Below are positions 19,818 through 30,631 of a DNA stretch of 64,000 bases, piece by piece (the first letter of the stretch is position 1; the number at the start of each line of letters is the position of its first letter). A model generated the notes under the pieces. It was not told the origin of the DNA. It did not search any database and was given only the letters and a program-made list of their open reading frames with translations. Source of the DNA: Melanopsichium pennsylvanicum. Its lineage: Eukaryota > Basidiomycota > Ustilaginomycetes > Ustilaginales. The stretch lies in NCBI GenBank assembly GCA_900208305.1, contig OAPG01000001.1:1860001-1924000 (forward strand), in the 5' to 3' direction. Position numbers and translations under genes: made by a program.

Positions 19818-22148
19818 TCAACTGTCAGCGGTCTTGACACGCTTATGCGGTCCCCAAGGTCCACCCAATTCTTGTGCATCTTGTTGTTGGACTCCTCCTA
19901 TCCCACTATTGCTTTTCTTTCGAAATCTATCCCTACCCACTTCGGAAAAGAACTTTGCTTCACCAGTAGCATTTAGTCGCATTTCATCATTCGTACTCGT
20001 ATTTCCCTTTTTCTTCGACCTAAGATCGGAATCCCATAAAAAGAAATTACACCTAAATTCAGGATTTACATCGGCTTTAGCTCTACCACCCTTTTCATAC
20101 CCAGGTCCAACCGGACGATTGCACAACCAAAACTTTCTTCCATGATTCGGTCCTGGTTTATTCACCGTCCATGCACGACACGCTTCGCTATGATTTCGAC
20201 ACAATGGAGCAGGCAAAGGCGAAAAAATTGCTCCCCACGTTTGCGACGCTTTCACCCGTTCCGCCGCAGACAACTCCATGCTCATCGAATCGTTCGGGCG
20301 TGAAGCAATATCGCAGGTGCAAGTAGACGTGTGTGGTTGACAAGAACCCTCTTGAAACTCGTAAATTTCTTCGTCTTGATCCGATATCTCAACTGAGCCA
20401 GCCTTCCCACCGTTTGTGACCGTTACACAGTTCTCTGCCAAACTTGAGCTTTGAGAGCCATTTGTGTGCGGTGCTGTGGATTCGATTTCATCTTTCGAAA
20501 CATCATCAGGTTGGGCTTGCGCGTCCAATGAGGTAGAGCAAGAGCTGCTCGGCTTGGCAAAGAACGATTTCAAACTAGCCTGGCCTTTCAAATTGGCCGC
20601 ATTTTTTGCTTTGCTCGTCTCCTTGCCCTTTTGCGCTGACGGCGTTCGTTTAGGTGATGCTCCAATCGGCTTGGCTTTTGGAAATGGCTGGCTCGCAGCA
20701 GCTTTCGTCGACCAAGGAACAATTTTACCACTCGGAGGAATCGGTGCCGAGGCAGACGCAGAGTCGACTCCTTTCGACGCGGAGTGCAACTTCGTCGTGT
20801 TGCTGTAGAGTGATGACGAAGCATCGGGCCATTGTGGAGCAATCTCGATATCAAGACCCTCTTGCTGAGTGTGCAAAGCGAAGAGCGTATCTGCGAGAGA
20901 GCCTCCTTCTTCATCTCGGTCACATGTGGTGTCAGCTTCCAGTGGCAACGACGGTGTAGCCTCAGCTTTCTTCTCGGCTGAGTCTGCTATGTTGCTGCCC
21001 CCAGTATCACTCTGAGCCTTTTGCGCGACCGGACTCGCGGTTGCTACAACCGCAGGTGGACTGCTACCCTTCGCTGGAGCAACCTTTTTCCCTGCTCCAC
21101 CAAAGAAAGATGCCAGCTTGCGCTGCTTTCCCGAAAACTCATCATAATGAACCGCCGCCAGTGCAGGTGGCAGCCTATCCACGCCCCCTTGCATAATATC
21201 CCTCAACTTGACAACCTTGCCCTCCACCTCTCTTTCATCATGCAAATCAACATAGATGGGACAGTGATCACTCCCATACACGTCCGCCTGAATATCCGCG
21301 CCTTTGATCCATGGCAACAAACCTTCTGTCACCAATGTATAATCCAGCCTGACGCCGTAATTCGCCGGACGTGCATCGATCAAAGTATTCCAGCACGTAT
21401 ACATCCGATTTCTGTCAGGATGGAACTCTCTACCGACGTCGTGAAACTTCCCTTGAGGTTTAAGGAAGGACTTGAACCAAGATCGTGCGGGATGTTGATG
21501 GAAATGGTCCCAACCATGTTCTTTCATGCTCTGTTCGGGATCACAATGATCGATGGGGTCGCGAATGATGTTCATATCTCCAACGATCATCACCTCTCTT
21601 CCTGCAGCTATGAGTCGATACGCTCGTTCGGCTAGGCATTGGTAGTATGTCATCTTGTATTCTAGCCTTTCTGGACCAGTCTCGTTCGGACAGTAGACAT
21701 TGAAGAGTACAAAGAGGCCTAGATCAAGTACGACGCATCGCCCTTCTTGGTCGAGTGCGTCCCAGATCTTTGGTTCGACGTCATCGCGCGTATCCGCTGG
21801 TACACATCCGATTGGCTCGTTATGTATTGATGGATTACTTGAGACGTTTGTAGCGGGCAACCTGCCCGTAATGCCCTGTTCGGCTTTGAGTGGGATGGAT
21901 ACGGCTTTGCGAACATACGTCACAGTACCAGAGTAGCCTTTCGTAGGGTGGAAGTTGAAGAAAGTGTTATAGGAAGGAAGGATGCACATGGATTCGGTGA
22001 GCTGTTTTCGCGTCATCTTTGTTTCTTGGAAGCAAGCAATGTCGGCATTGAGGTGTTCCAGGCAGGCTTCCCAGTCGGGGAGCTTGTACCATGGCTGGTA
22101 GCCTTTGAGAGTGCGGAGGCCGTTGATGTTCCATACCACGATACGCAT
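19818..22148 (-). CDS. APN2: Class II AP endonuclease Apn2 with GRF zinc finger and two PIP-like motifs
   Basis: This single exon of 776 residues encodes the ExoIII-type AP endonuclease / 3'-phosphodiesterase of base-excision repair. Catalytic positions are visible: N8 in WNINGLR, E42 in CFQETK, D191/N193 in GDMN, RLDY near 267-270, and D294/H295 in GSDHCPIYV. A low-complexity linker follows. The C-terminal GRF zinc finger has C650, H653, C676 and C700, with KPGPNHGRKFW between them. This is the eukaryotic Apn2/APE2 layout. Two PCNA-interaction (PIP) type motifs are present, QRKLASFF at 342-349 directly after the nuclease domain and QASLKSFF at 523-530. The gene is divergent from the SGF73-like gene, with the ATG at 22146-22148. 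Confidence 0.97.
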   Translation of the reverse strand: MRIVVWNINGLRTLKGYQPWYKLPDWEACLEHLNADIACFQETKMTRKQLTESMCILPSYNTFFNFHPTKGYSGTVTYVRKAVSIPLKAEQGITGRLPATNVSSNPSIHNEPIGCVPADTRDDVEPKIWDALDQEGRCVVLDLGLFVLFNVYCPNETGPERLEYKMTYYQCLAERAYRLIAAGREVMIVGDMNIIRDPIDHCDPEQSMKEHGWDHFHQHPARSWFKSFLKPQGKFHDVGREFHPDRNRMYTCWNTLIDARPANYGVRLDYTLVTEGLLPWIKGADIQADVYGSDHCPIYVDLHDEREVEGKVVKLRDIMQGGVDRLPPALAAVHYDEFSGKQRKLASFFGGAGKKVAPAKGSSPPAVVATASPVAQKAQSDTGGSNIADSAEKKAEATPSLPLEADTTCDRDEEGGSLADTLFALHTQQEGLDIEIAPQWPDASSSLYSNTTKLHSASKGVDSASASAPIPPSGKIVPWSTKAAASQPFPKAKPIGASPKRTPSAQKGKETSKAKNAANLKGQASLKSFFAKPSSSCSTSLDAQAQPDDVSKDEIESTAPHTNGSQSSSLAENCVTVTNGGKAGSVEISDQDEEIYEFQEGSCQPHTSTCTCDIASRPNDSMSMELSAAERVKASQTWGAIFSPLPAPLCRNHSEACRAWTVNKPGPNHGRKFWLCNRPVGPGYEKGGRAKADVNPEFRCNFFLWDSDLRSKKKGNTSTNDEMRLNATGEAKFFSEVGRDRFRKKSNSGIGGVQQQDAQELGGPWGPHKRVKTADS

Positions 22149-22894
22149 GATGGATGTCTTAGGTAGATTCGGATATGTGGCTGATGATGTGAGGTTGTCG
22201 GTATCGGTTGCACCCAGTAGTCGCTTATGCTGAGTTCATAGTGAATTGCTGTTCCATTGCCAGTCGTGTCATTCGTACCGATTTCAAGATCGAGAGTTGC
22301 GCTGTCGGTAACTTCAATCGACGAGTCCTCGACGAAGCCTTAAATTTCCCTGAAGATGTCCACAGGTAGTCGAGTGACTGTGGAAATGAGAGATGGTTGA
22401 TGACAAGGTGTCGAATGATTGTGTTCTGGACAGTATCATGTATAACAGCTGCAGTTGTGTTGGCGTTACTCTACAGAAGGTGGAGGCATGAACGCTAAAT
22501 TTCCATCGGGCGTGTATGTTCTGGATCGATCGGGGATCTTTCATCATCGAATCCGAGCCGTTCAAGGCCGAAACGACATGCTCCGCTGCAGCTTGAACCA
22601 TTACCATTCACCGTCCGGTGCAAGCGTGCACCAAACGCTTTCGTTCTCGTTTATTCGTATCAATCGCTCATAGCCAAGCTTACACTTTTACAAAGCTTGG
22701 CGCCCATCAGGCAACGGCATCGTCAAATGTGGATCGCGTTAGCTGATCGCGCCTAGTCCAACCCCACGTCCCCTGGTCTCGCGGACGCCCGACTCTCCTG
22801 CTGCTGCAACCATCAGGAGCCTCTACCGAAAGTCTCCACAACGTTACAGCATTGAATTTGGCTGCCTGTCTGGTAAACGCCGTCTGCTTGCATC
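22149..22894. promoter_or_regulatory. Divergent intergenic region APN2 / SGF73-like
   Basis: This 746-bp spacer must hold both promoters. No ORF in it resembles a known protein, and I see no clear TATA element. Confidence 0.4.
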
Positions 22895-24253
22895 ATGGAC
22901 GCTCCAACCACAGCAGCGCCGACGTGGGCCGATATTGAAGAAGCCACTCGCAGCGGTACGTTCTAGACCTATGCTTATCAGCCTTTCTTTATTATCACCT
23001 GCCCATTTGCTGACTCTCATAGTGTCTTTTGTGTATCCTCTTTCATTTTTCCACCAAATCAGATGCAGGCTCACCATCAAAGACCCTAGTCGACAGCCCA
23101 GCGTGGCACTACGATGACACAATCGTCACCGATTTTGGCCCAGCCTCGCTCAACGACCAAGTCGAAATTGTCGAGTGCCAAGATTGCTCCAAGCCCATCC
23201 TCAGAGATGCGCTGAGTTTTCATCAACAAAATTGCAAGCTTGCCAGAGATATCGCAAGCGGCAGGGCCTCACCATCGATCTTGGAAGGTGACCTTAAGAA
23301 GCGACGAATGATGGAAGGTAAGCGTCTCCCACAAGCAGCCCGTCGGAATCTCATCGGCTTGTTCACCCTAAGCTTAAGTACTTATCTGAATTTGTACACT
23401 CTGGACCTCGCATTTGTTCAATGCGCCTAAACTAGATGACGACGATTCCATCCTCGACGACGAAACGATCTCTGGTACACCGATGACAAAGAAGCAGAAG
23501 AAAGCAGCGCGACTGGCCGCGGAAGAAAAGAAAAAAGGCGGACGAAAGAACAAAGGTCCTGTCGATGTCGACAAGCAATGTGGAGTGATCAATGACAAGG
23601 GTCTTCCATGTTCGCGCTCTCTCACTTGCAAATCCCATTCCATGGGGGCAAAGCGTGCTGTCAAAGGCCGTTCTGCACCTTACGACACGCTTCTGTTCGA
23701 ATGGCAAAAAGCGACCAATCCGAGCTTTGTGGCAAAGTTGGAAGAAAAGGAAAAAGCGATTGCTGCAGCCAAAGCTGCTGCTGCTGCTGCTCCACCCAAG
23801 GAGAAGAAGAAGAAGAGTAGTGGTACAAAGGACGCCAAGTCCAAATCTGCGAACAATGCTGCGGGGGGAAGTGGGATAGGTGGAGTAGGTGGAAGCGCGG
23901 CCGGTGGAAGTGGAGGGGTCTTCATTGAAGACGACGATATGGATATGTTTGATGCAGGCGCAGATGAGGATCAGATGGATCAAGAGCTGGTCAGTGTTTT
24001 GGGTAGCATAGCGAATGCAGCAGCCAGGGATAGGACCACGCCCTTGCCGTTGGCAACCAGGAGCTTTGCAGGGTGTTATACGAGTAGGGCCAAGCGGATG
24101 AGGAATTTGAGAGAGTTGCTGAGGGAGGGATTGGCGCCTGGTGGTGGAGCGTATGGGATCAACGGATATGCTACTTGGAGTCATCATAGATCAGCAGGTC
24201 TCCCTCCTCCGACAGGAGGCAACAAGCAGAAAGGCGTCGCTTCAGGTGCTTAA
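22895..24253 (+). CDS. SGF73: SAGA complex subunit Sgf73 / ataxin-7-like (SCA7 domain)
   Basis: There are three exons: 22895-22955, 23063-23317 and 23436-24253, giving 377 residues. Both introns have GT..AG ends (GTACGT..CAG and GTAAGC..TAG), are about 107 and 118 nt long, and are phase 1. Exon 2 encodes a C2HC zinc finger ([20 protein letters not shown]). Exon 3 encodes the SCA7 domain with C154, C164, C170 and H173 ([17 protein letters not shown]) and [15 protein letters not shown]. Sgf73/ataxin-7 anchors the deubiquitinase module (Ubp8, Sgf11, Sus1) to SAGA through these two elements, so a role in H2B deubiquitination is inferred. Between and after the domains are Lys-, Ala- and Gly-rich low-complexity tracts. 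The last third of the coding sequence is G-rich on the sense strand. Confidence 0.93.
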
Positions 24254-24629
24254 AAGGCAAAGCTCCTCAAGAACCTGGGTTCTCGCAAAGTCAGAGGAAT
24301 CCTTTTTTTCCTGCTCTTCACTTTTGTCTTCTTTTCCATGTATTTGTATCACTACGGAACGCAGCTTACGTTTTGCACCCTTGCGATTTGCGTTTGCTCC
24401 TTTGCACATTGCGTTGCTCGTCCTGGGGAGGCTATCCGCACGTCTTTGCAGTGCTCGCAAAGCTTGTAGTGCAATCCACATTCTGTTGCTCTCGTGCAAT
24501 CTCGATTCGCTCAAGGTAAAATCATGCTCATTGCAGACGCAACGCAACGGAGAGAACCATAGATACAAGTACAAATTTCCAAGCGTTCCAAGCGAAAAAA
24601 AAAAAGTTGAGAACGTTCGACATGGGAAC
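24254..24629. other. Convergent intergenic region SGF73-like / DAD2
   Basis: This 376-bp spacer holds the two 3' ends. I see nothing in it beyond A-rich runs near 24596-24607. Confidence 0.4.
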
Positions 24630-25426
24630 TTAGTGAGAGAGGGAAGCAGAAGTCGAGTTGTCTCCCGACTCGTCCTTACTTCGAGCGATATCGTTCAAGT
24701 TGACGGGGATCCTGACCATGGTGTCGATGAGTGCAGGTTTGCTCGTAGGCGCTGGACCGTAGCTGTACAGGTCATCGTCTGAGTCTTGTTCTGTAGATGT
24801 GTCTGCGCCTGCATCGGTCGAGGTTGTGGCCAGAGGATTGGTGAAGATTGTGGATGCTGCAAGAGCCGTTATCATACGATTTGAAAGATAGAGACAGACA
24901 TGAGTACGTTAACTCTAAGATCAGTTCCACATTGGGTGGAAATGGACGAAGAAGAGGTTGGGGGAAGAATGGGGGGTAAAGCTTACCTCGAGCAATCTGA
25001 ATAGCTCTAAACACGCCCTGCCACGAGCCCATGACAGAGGCGATCGCTGCTCATCGAAAACGAAATTGAATCATCGTACCAGAACCAACAAAAGGAAGGT
25101 CAGCAATCAACATTTGTTTTCATCACCTTTCGTTCCAGCATTCCTCGCATTCTGACCGACTACGAAGAGTCGTACTCACAATCTCCTCCATCAGCCATAA
25201 TGTCCACTTTCTCAGCTAGTCTTTCTAGCTCCTTGACCATTCTTGCCGATTGATCCTTGAGTGCACGCAGGCCTTCGAGCTCAGCCTGTTTTGAGATGAG
25301 CCTTGCATGGTTTGCCGAGGAAGAAGGACCGCCAAACATGATGTTTGCCGGATTATTCGTTTGCGGGTACATGGATTGGCGACCTGCCGCATTGGGGTTC
25401 ATCATTGCCGATGGTCGTTGCGCCAT
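24630..25426 (-). CDS. DAD2: DASH/Dam1 kinetochore complex subunit Dad2, three exons
   Basis: The exons on the minus strand are 25426-25180, 25046-24987 and 24856-24630, giving 177 residues. The introns have donors GTGAGT and GTAAGC and acceptors GAGCAG and TTGCAG. The joined protein reads SKQAELEGLRALKDQSARMVKELERLAEKVDIMADGG then SIASVMGSWQGVFRAIQIA, the Dad2 signature of a coiled coil followed by the NWQxVFRAI-type motif. Dad2 belongs to the ten-subunit ring that couples kinetochores to microtubule plus ends. The C-terminal tail is acidic and Ser/Thr-rich, longer than in ascomycete Dad2, and could carry phosphosites. The 60-nt middle exon holds the most conserved motif, so a single-ORF gene finder would miss this gene. 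Start ATG at 25424-25426. Confidence 0.92.
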
Positions 25427-26008
25427 GGTTGTGGTATGATTCTCTTGTTTGTCAAGTCGAGCTTCTAAGAATAGCGTTCCGTTTGTGGATGTTCAAGTGG
25501 TGGAGAGGGTAGAGTGTGGTGGAAACCAAGTGCGTTGTTAATGATAGATAGTGCCAGGTGATGTGTGTTGGTGTCTCGATTGAAAGTGTTGCTCTGCCGG
25601 AAAATTGAGACTTTGGAGGATGCCAATTCGAATAAACACACACACACCAACACACATGATGATGAAGCAGTTGCAGAATGCATCAACGCGCGCGCTCACA
25701 CCTCAAATTCACGCGTCTCTGAGATTTGCCGTAAATGAGCCTCTAGCCTTCGACATGCTTCATCACACTGCCTTGCACCAGCAGCGCCAACTTTCAGCAT
25801 CCTTGCTTTGACATGAGACGGAATCTTCCTGCTCGTATCTCGGCATGTTCGCATCACAAAATGAAAATGAATGGAGGATTCAAAAATAAAAGAAGAATGA
25901 CATGTACAGCTGACGAAACAAATGAGCAAAACGAAAAAGGGGGTGCACGATAAGACTGTCCAGGCCAAGCTTGGACGGATCGAGGGAGCGAAAAATAAGG
26001 CGAAAACC
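25427..26008. other. Spacer between VMA1 3' end and DAD2 start
   Basis: This 582-bp region between two minus-strand genes carries the DAD2 promoter and the VMA1 3' UTR. A short CA repeat lies near 25636-25655. No gene is seen. Confidence 0.4.
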
Positions 26009-28003
26009 TTAATCGGTGAGGGTGCGGAAAGCCTCGGCAATATCCTGGTTCAGCTTGTCGAACTTCTTTGTGATTGCCTCCTCGCCATCCTTGGGAGACT
26101 CGAATTTCTGCTGCGTAAGACGGTAGATTACGTCCTGGCAGTGCTCCTTGACCTTAGCCCAAGTCATGTCCGAATTGTTGGCAATAGCAGCCTGCGCGCG
26201 GTCGTGGAAGTCGACAATGTTCTTGAGCATGCCCGAAGTCTTGTAAAAGGGGCAATATGCGTCGTACTCCGAGATACCATTTTGTTGAAGGTAGTCGTCC
26301 TTCATGATCTTGGCCACATCCAGCGTCACCTTGTCACCTTCACCAAGTGCCGATTTACCGACGAGCTGCACAATTTCAGCAAGATCCGAGTCCTTCTGAA
26401 GCATGCTCTTGGCGGTGGTTCGGAGCGAGATGAAGCCAGGACGGTTCTTTTCGTAGTAAGGCTCGAGGGCGTTGATGTAGTTCGAGTACGAAACGTCCCA
26501 GTTGACGGAAGGAAAGTGCTTACGTTGTGCGAGCTTCTTGTCCAGACCCCAGAAAGCACCCACAATACCAAGAGTGGCGGATGTGACGGGGTCGGAGAAG
26601 TCACCACCAGGAGGCGAAACGGCACCGACGATCGAGACGGAGCCTTCACGCTCTGGCGAACCAAGACAAGCAACACGACCGGCACGCTCGTAGAAAGAGG
26701 CCAGCTTGGCTCCCAAGTACGCTGGGTAACCCGAATCGGCAGGCATCTCGGCAAGACGACCCGAAATCTCACGAAGAGCCTCGGCCCATCGCGAGGTGGA
26801 ATCGGCCATCATGGCCACGTTGTAGCCCTGGTCACGGAAGTACTCGGAGAGGGTGATGCCGGTGTAGATCGAGGCCTCACGGGCGGCTACAGGCATGTTG
26901 GAGGTGTTGGCGACCAATGTAGTACGCTTCATTATTGGGAACTCTTCGCCGTCGCGCATCAAGGTCAATTCGGGAAATTCGGCGAGGACTTCGGCCATCT
27001 CATTCCCGCGCTCACTGTGAATGGCAAGCAGAGTTGAGGATAATTGATAAGGAGATAGTTCAAGTCAGTAATTTTGTGCCTTGAGGAAATGATTAGGTGA
27101 TTAGGTCATGGTCGGCTATAGCAGCGAGTCATGTTAATGTTTGGACGAGAGAGTGCACACTTACCCGCATCCGACGTATGTGATGATGTCCGAGTTTGAG
27201 TATTTAGAGAGGGCTTGCGAAATGACGGTCTTACCACAGCCGAAAGCACCAGGAATGGCAGTGGTTCCACCCTGAATGCAGGGGAAGAGCGAGTCGAGGA
27301 TACGCTGACCTGTCAACAATGGGTTGTTGGCGGTGAGCTTCTCGGCGACGGGACGAGGCGCACGGACGGGCCAGATTTGGAGCATGGTGTGCTTCTGCTT
27401 CTTGCCGTTGAATTCGGTCTCGAGGACGACGTCATCGACCGAGTAGGAGCCCTTCTCGGCCACGTGAGTGATGGTACCCATGTTTCGGGGGCCGAGCATG
27501 AGCTTGTGATCCTTGAGGAGCGAGTTTTCGTAGACGGAGCCAAAGATGTCACCGCCGCTGATGTGGTCTCCTACCTTGAGCTGACCGGGGGTGAAGTCCC
27601 AAGAGAGCTGACGGTCGAGCGCTTGGGTGTTGATACCTCTTGGAATGTAGATACCGCCGCTCTTTTTCATAATGCTCTCGAGAGGACGCTGAATACCGTC
27701 GTAGATGTTCTCCATGAGACCGGGACCGAGCTCAACGGAAAGAGGCTTGCCGGTGCTGAGGACAGGATCACCGACCGAAACACCGGAAGTCTCTTCGTAA
27801 ACCTGGATAGTGACCTTGTCGGCATCAATGCGGATGATTTCACCGACGAGCTCATCGTGACCGACACGAACGAGTTCGTACATGCTGGACCCGATCATGT
27901 TCTCTGCGACGACGACTGGACCGGAAATACCAAAGATGGTACCGAAACGTCGCTCGCGCTCCTCATCGCGGATCTTGGGAAGATCCTTCTTCTGGTGCGC
28001 CAT
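26009..28003 (-). CDS. VMA1: V-type H+-ATPase catalytic subunit A
   Basis: There are two exons, 28003-27165 and 27014-26009, giving 614 residues, close to the usual 617 or so. The intron 27164-27015 (GTAAGT..CACAG, 150 nt) falls in the Gly codon after C279. The protein is the ATP-hydrolysing subunit of the vacuolar proton pump V1 sector. The P-loop GAFGCGKT is at 252-259, and the catalytic region [11 protein letters not shown] comes directly after the intron. [37 protein letters not shown] follows as in all A subunits. No intein is present: the extein junction where yeast carries the VDE/PI-SceI intein (VG/CGERGNE) is intact at protein level, with the spliceosomal intron 5 nt away. The gene is divergent from RPT1. 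Codon use is strongly C-biased, as for a highly expressed gene. Confidence 0.98.
27015..27164 (-). other. VMA1 spliceosomal intron next to the yeast intein insertion position
   Basis: The donor GTAAGT follows GGATGCGG (VGCG) and the acceptor TTCACAG precedes TGAGCGCGGGAATGAG (ERGNE). The splice restores an uninterrupted A-subunit sequence in phase 2. Confidence 0.92.
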
Positions 28004-28609
28004 GGTAAATGATTATCGCTCGATGTGGGAAGCTCAAGTGTGGATGATAGATGTGCCTTTTTGTGAGCAAGATCGAGACGCCGTGTGAATGTGAGTGTGC
28101 TGTTCCGGAGAGTTGTAGAAGGATAAGGGGTATAGAGGCAAAGGTAAGGAGTACGGAAGTGAATATCGAGGGGAGCAATTGATTGAGGTTGAACTTTGTG
28201 CCAGGCTGGGGTGTAAGCTACCTGTGGTGATACAGTAGTTCTACAACCAAGAGAGGGTGGTTTGAGCGTGCTAAACATTGAATTTGTTTTCTGCGAGAAC
28301 CACGCCGTGCATAACTTATCAGTCGACTACACTACACTGAGCCAAATCGACACAGAGCTGACTGACTGGCTCGTTCGCATCATTTAATCCATGCTAATCA
28401 AAAGTTAGAGAGCTGATTTTAAGTCTGCAATCGCCCCTAAGCTGGCACTCTGATGACCGTGACAATTTTCGCCAAACTCTTTTTTTTTTGGTAAAATGAG
28501 GGTCTAACAAATTTGAAGAAATTTCATTCTCGCTCCACTTTGGAATTTGGTGATCGACTCGAGCTCAGCAGTTGCACTCGTTGCTCAACAGCTGAAAGTG
28601 TGAGCGAGT

Positions 28610-28649
<40 letters not shown>

Positions 28650-28963
28650 AGCCGCGTTTTGGGTGCGGGCGAGCCACTCACGCTCTGTTCGAGTTGACGA
28701 CGCCTCCACGAATTGTTGCTCAACCGACAGACTCTCTTTTGCTTCCAACACTTGCACAGCGCTCAACCATCATTCGCATCATCAGCTTTACCTTATATAT
28801 CATATAAACCTCTACGTCCTGCGCTCCACTGTTCACATCTACCAAGGACTCGACATATTTGCATATCGGCGCCACCCCTCACATTCCCAAAGCGCAGCAT
28901 TTTTTTTAGACTGAATCGACGCGGACTTCAAGTATCTGTCGCTTCCCTTAATACGCACACACC
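28004..28963. promoter_or_regulatory. Divergent intergenic region VMA1 / RPT1
   Basis: This 960-bp spacer holds the promoters of two highly expressed genes. It contains a (TG)n tract at 28608-28634 running into (GA)n to 28649, and an A/T-rich TATATATCATATAA patch at about 28793-28806 that could act as a TATA element for RPT1. Small open frames across it are repeat-driven. Confidence 0.5.
28608..28649. repeat. (TG)n(GA)n microsatellite upstream of RPT1
   Basis: About 13 TG units are followed by about 8 GA units. The tract lies roughly 315 bp upstream of the RPT1 start codon. Confidence 0.9.
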
Positions 28964-30403
28964 ATGCCGCCTAAATCCGACTGGGAAAAGTACAAGAAGC
29001 CTGATGTAGACTCGAAGGACGAAGAAAAGATTGTGGCTCTAGATGAAGGCGATATTCAGCTCCTCAAAACCTACGGCCAAGGCCCTTATGCCGCCTCCCT
29101 CAAGAGCATCGAAAATGAGATCAAAGAACTTCAAAAGCGTGTCAACGAAAAGATGGGCGTCAAAGAGAGCGACACAGGTCTTTCTCCGCCAAATCTGTGG
29201 GATCTTCCAGCAGATCGACAGCGCTTGGGTGAAGAGGAGCCACTTCAGGTAGCACGCTGCACAAAGATCATCAAAGCAGACGACACCAACAAGGACGGCG
29301 AGTCATCCGAAGCAGGCGCTTCGGGTAGTGGTGCTGCCGGTAGGGCAAGCGGGCTAGGAGGCCTTGGTGGACTCGGCGGCCTTGGAGGTCTTGGAGGATC
29401 ATCGCCACCTACAGCAGATGAGGAGGATAAGTACGTCATCAACGTCAAGCAGATCGCCAAGTTTGTCGTCTCTCTCGGCGAGCGTGTCGCACCTACAGAT
29501 ATCGAAGAGGGTATGCGAGTCGGTGTCGACCGCAACAAGTACCAGATCCAGATCCCACTCCCACCCAAAATCGACCCCTCAGTCACCATGATGCAGGTCG
29601 AGGAAAAGCCAGACGTCACGTACGGCGATGTTGGTGGTTGCAAAGAGCAGATCGAAAAGCTCAGAGAAGTTGTCGAGCTACCCCTTCTTTCACCAGAGCG
29701 TTTCGTCAACCTCGGTATCGATCCACCCAAAGGTGTTTTGCTCTATGGGCCTCCCGGTACCGGTAAAACGCTCTGCGCACGTGCTGTCGCCAACCGAACA
29801 GACGCAACCTTTATCCGAGTCATTGGTTCCGAGCTTGTCCAGAAGTACGTGGGTGAAGGAGCACGAATGGTTCGTGAACTCTTTGAGATGGCACGAACGA
29901 AGAAAGCATGCATCATCTTCTTTGACGAAGTCGACGCCATCGGTGGCGCTCGATTCGACGATGGTGCCGGAGGTGACAATGAAGTTCAGCGAACCATGTT
30001 GGAGCTCATCAACCAATTGGACGGTTTCGATGCCAGAGGTAACATCAAGGTGTTGATGGCCACGAACAGGCCGGATACTCTGGACCCTGCGCTGCTTCGA
30101 CCGGGTCGTCTCGATCGCAGGGTCGAGTTCGGTCTTCCAGACAACGATGGTAGGGCGCAGATTCTCAGGATTCACGCTCGTAGCATGTCGGTGGAGAGGG
30201 ATATTCGATACCACCTCATCGCTCGTCTCTGTCCCAACGCAACCGGTGCCGAGTTGAGGTCGGTCGCAACCGAGGCGGGCATGTTTGCCATTAGGGCACG
30301 AAGAAAGATGGCTACCGAGCGCGATTTCCTGGATGCGGTGGATAAGGTTATCAGGCAAGGAAGCAAATTCTCATCCACTGCTTTGTACGCTCAGTACAAT
30401 TAG
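28964..30403 (+). CDS. RPT1: 26S proteasome regulatory ATPase Rpt1
   Basis: This single exon of 479 residues encodes a AAA ATPase of the 19S base. The N-terminus [13 protein letters not shown], the coiled coil at about 40-65 and [16 protein letters not shown] are Rpt1-specific. Walker A GPPGTGKT is at 262-269 and Walker B IIFFDEVD at 317-324, with the second region of homology near [21 protein letters not shown]. The protein ends in QYN, as Rpt1 does. An insertion of LGG repeats at about 131-146 precedes the OB domain and is encoded by a degenerate repeat (29358-29400). The six-subunit ring unfolds substrates and feeds the 20S core in cytosol and nucleus. The gene is convergent with the GPATCH11-like gene (228 bp). 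Confidence 0.97.
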   Translation: MPPKSDWEKYKKPDVDSKDEEKIVALDEGDIQLLKTYGQGPYAASLKSIENEIKELQKRVNEKMGVKESDTGLSPPNLWDLPADRQRLGEEEPLQVARCTKIIKADDTNKDGESSEAGASGSGAAGRASGLGGLGGLGGLGGLGGSSPPTADEEDKYVINVKQIAKFVVSLGERVAPTDIEEGMRVGVDRNKYQIQIPLPPKIDPSVTMMQVEEKPDVTYGDVGGCKEQIEKLREVVELPLLSPERFVNLGIDPPKGVLLYGPPGTGKTLCARAVANRTDATFIRVIGSELVQKYVGEGARMVRELFEMARTKKACIIFFDEVDAIGGARFDDGAGGDNEVQRTMLELINQLDGFDARGNIKVLMATNRPDTLDPALLRPGRLDRRVEFGLPDNDGRAQILRIHARSMSVERDIRYHLIARLCPNATGAELRSVATEAGMFAIRARRKMATERDFLDAVDKVIRQGSKFSSTALYAQYN

Positions 30404-30631
30404 ACGGCTGCGCTTACCAAATTTTAACCTTTTGTTGTTCACTCTCGCCTGTACTATCACTCGTTTCTCAATGTCACACTTCACGGAGAGAACAATCGAA
30501 ATCGTTTGCGCACAGTTTGGCAAAGCGGACAGTGTTTGGATTGGCGAGCAACAGCTCGAGGTTAAGAAGATGCCAAAGCATAGAGAGCATTGAAAACAAG
30601 TGACCTAGGTGTGTGCGATAATTGGGCGGTA

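Noticed and set aside
25922..28012. Long plus-strand frames (371 and 265 codons) opposite VMA1
   Set aside because: These have the same cause: shadows of a highly biased coding strand, with no recognisable motif and ends not matching any splice logic.
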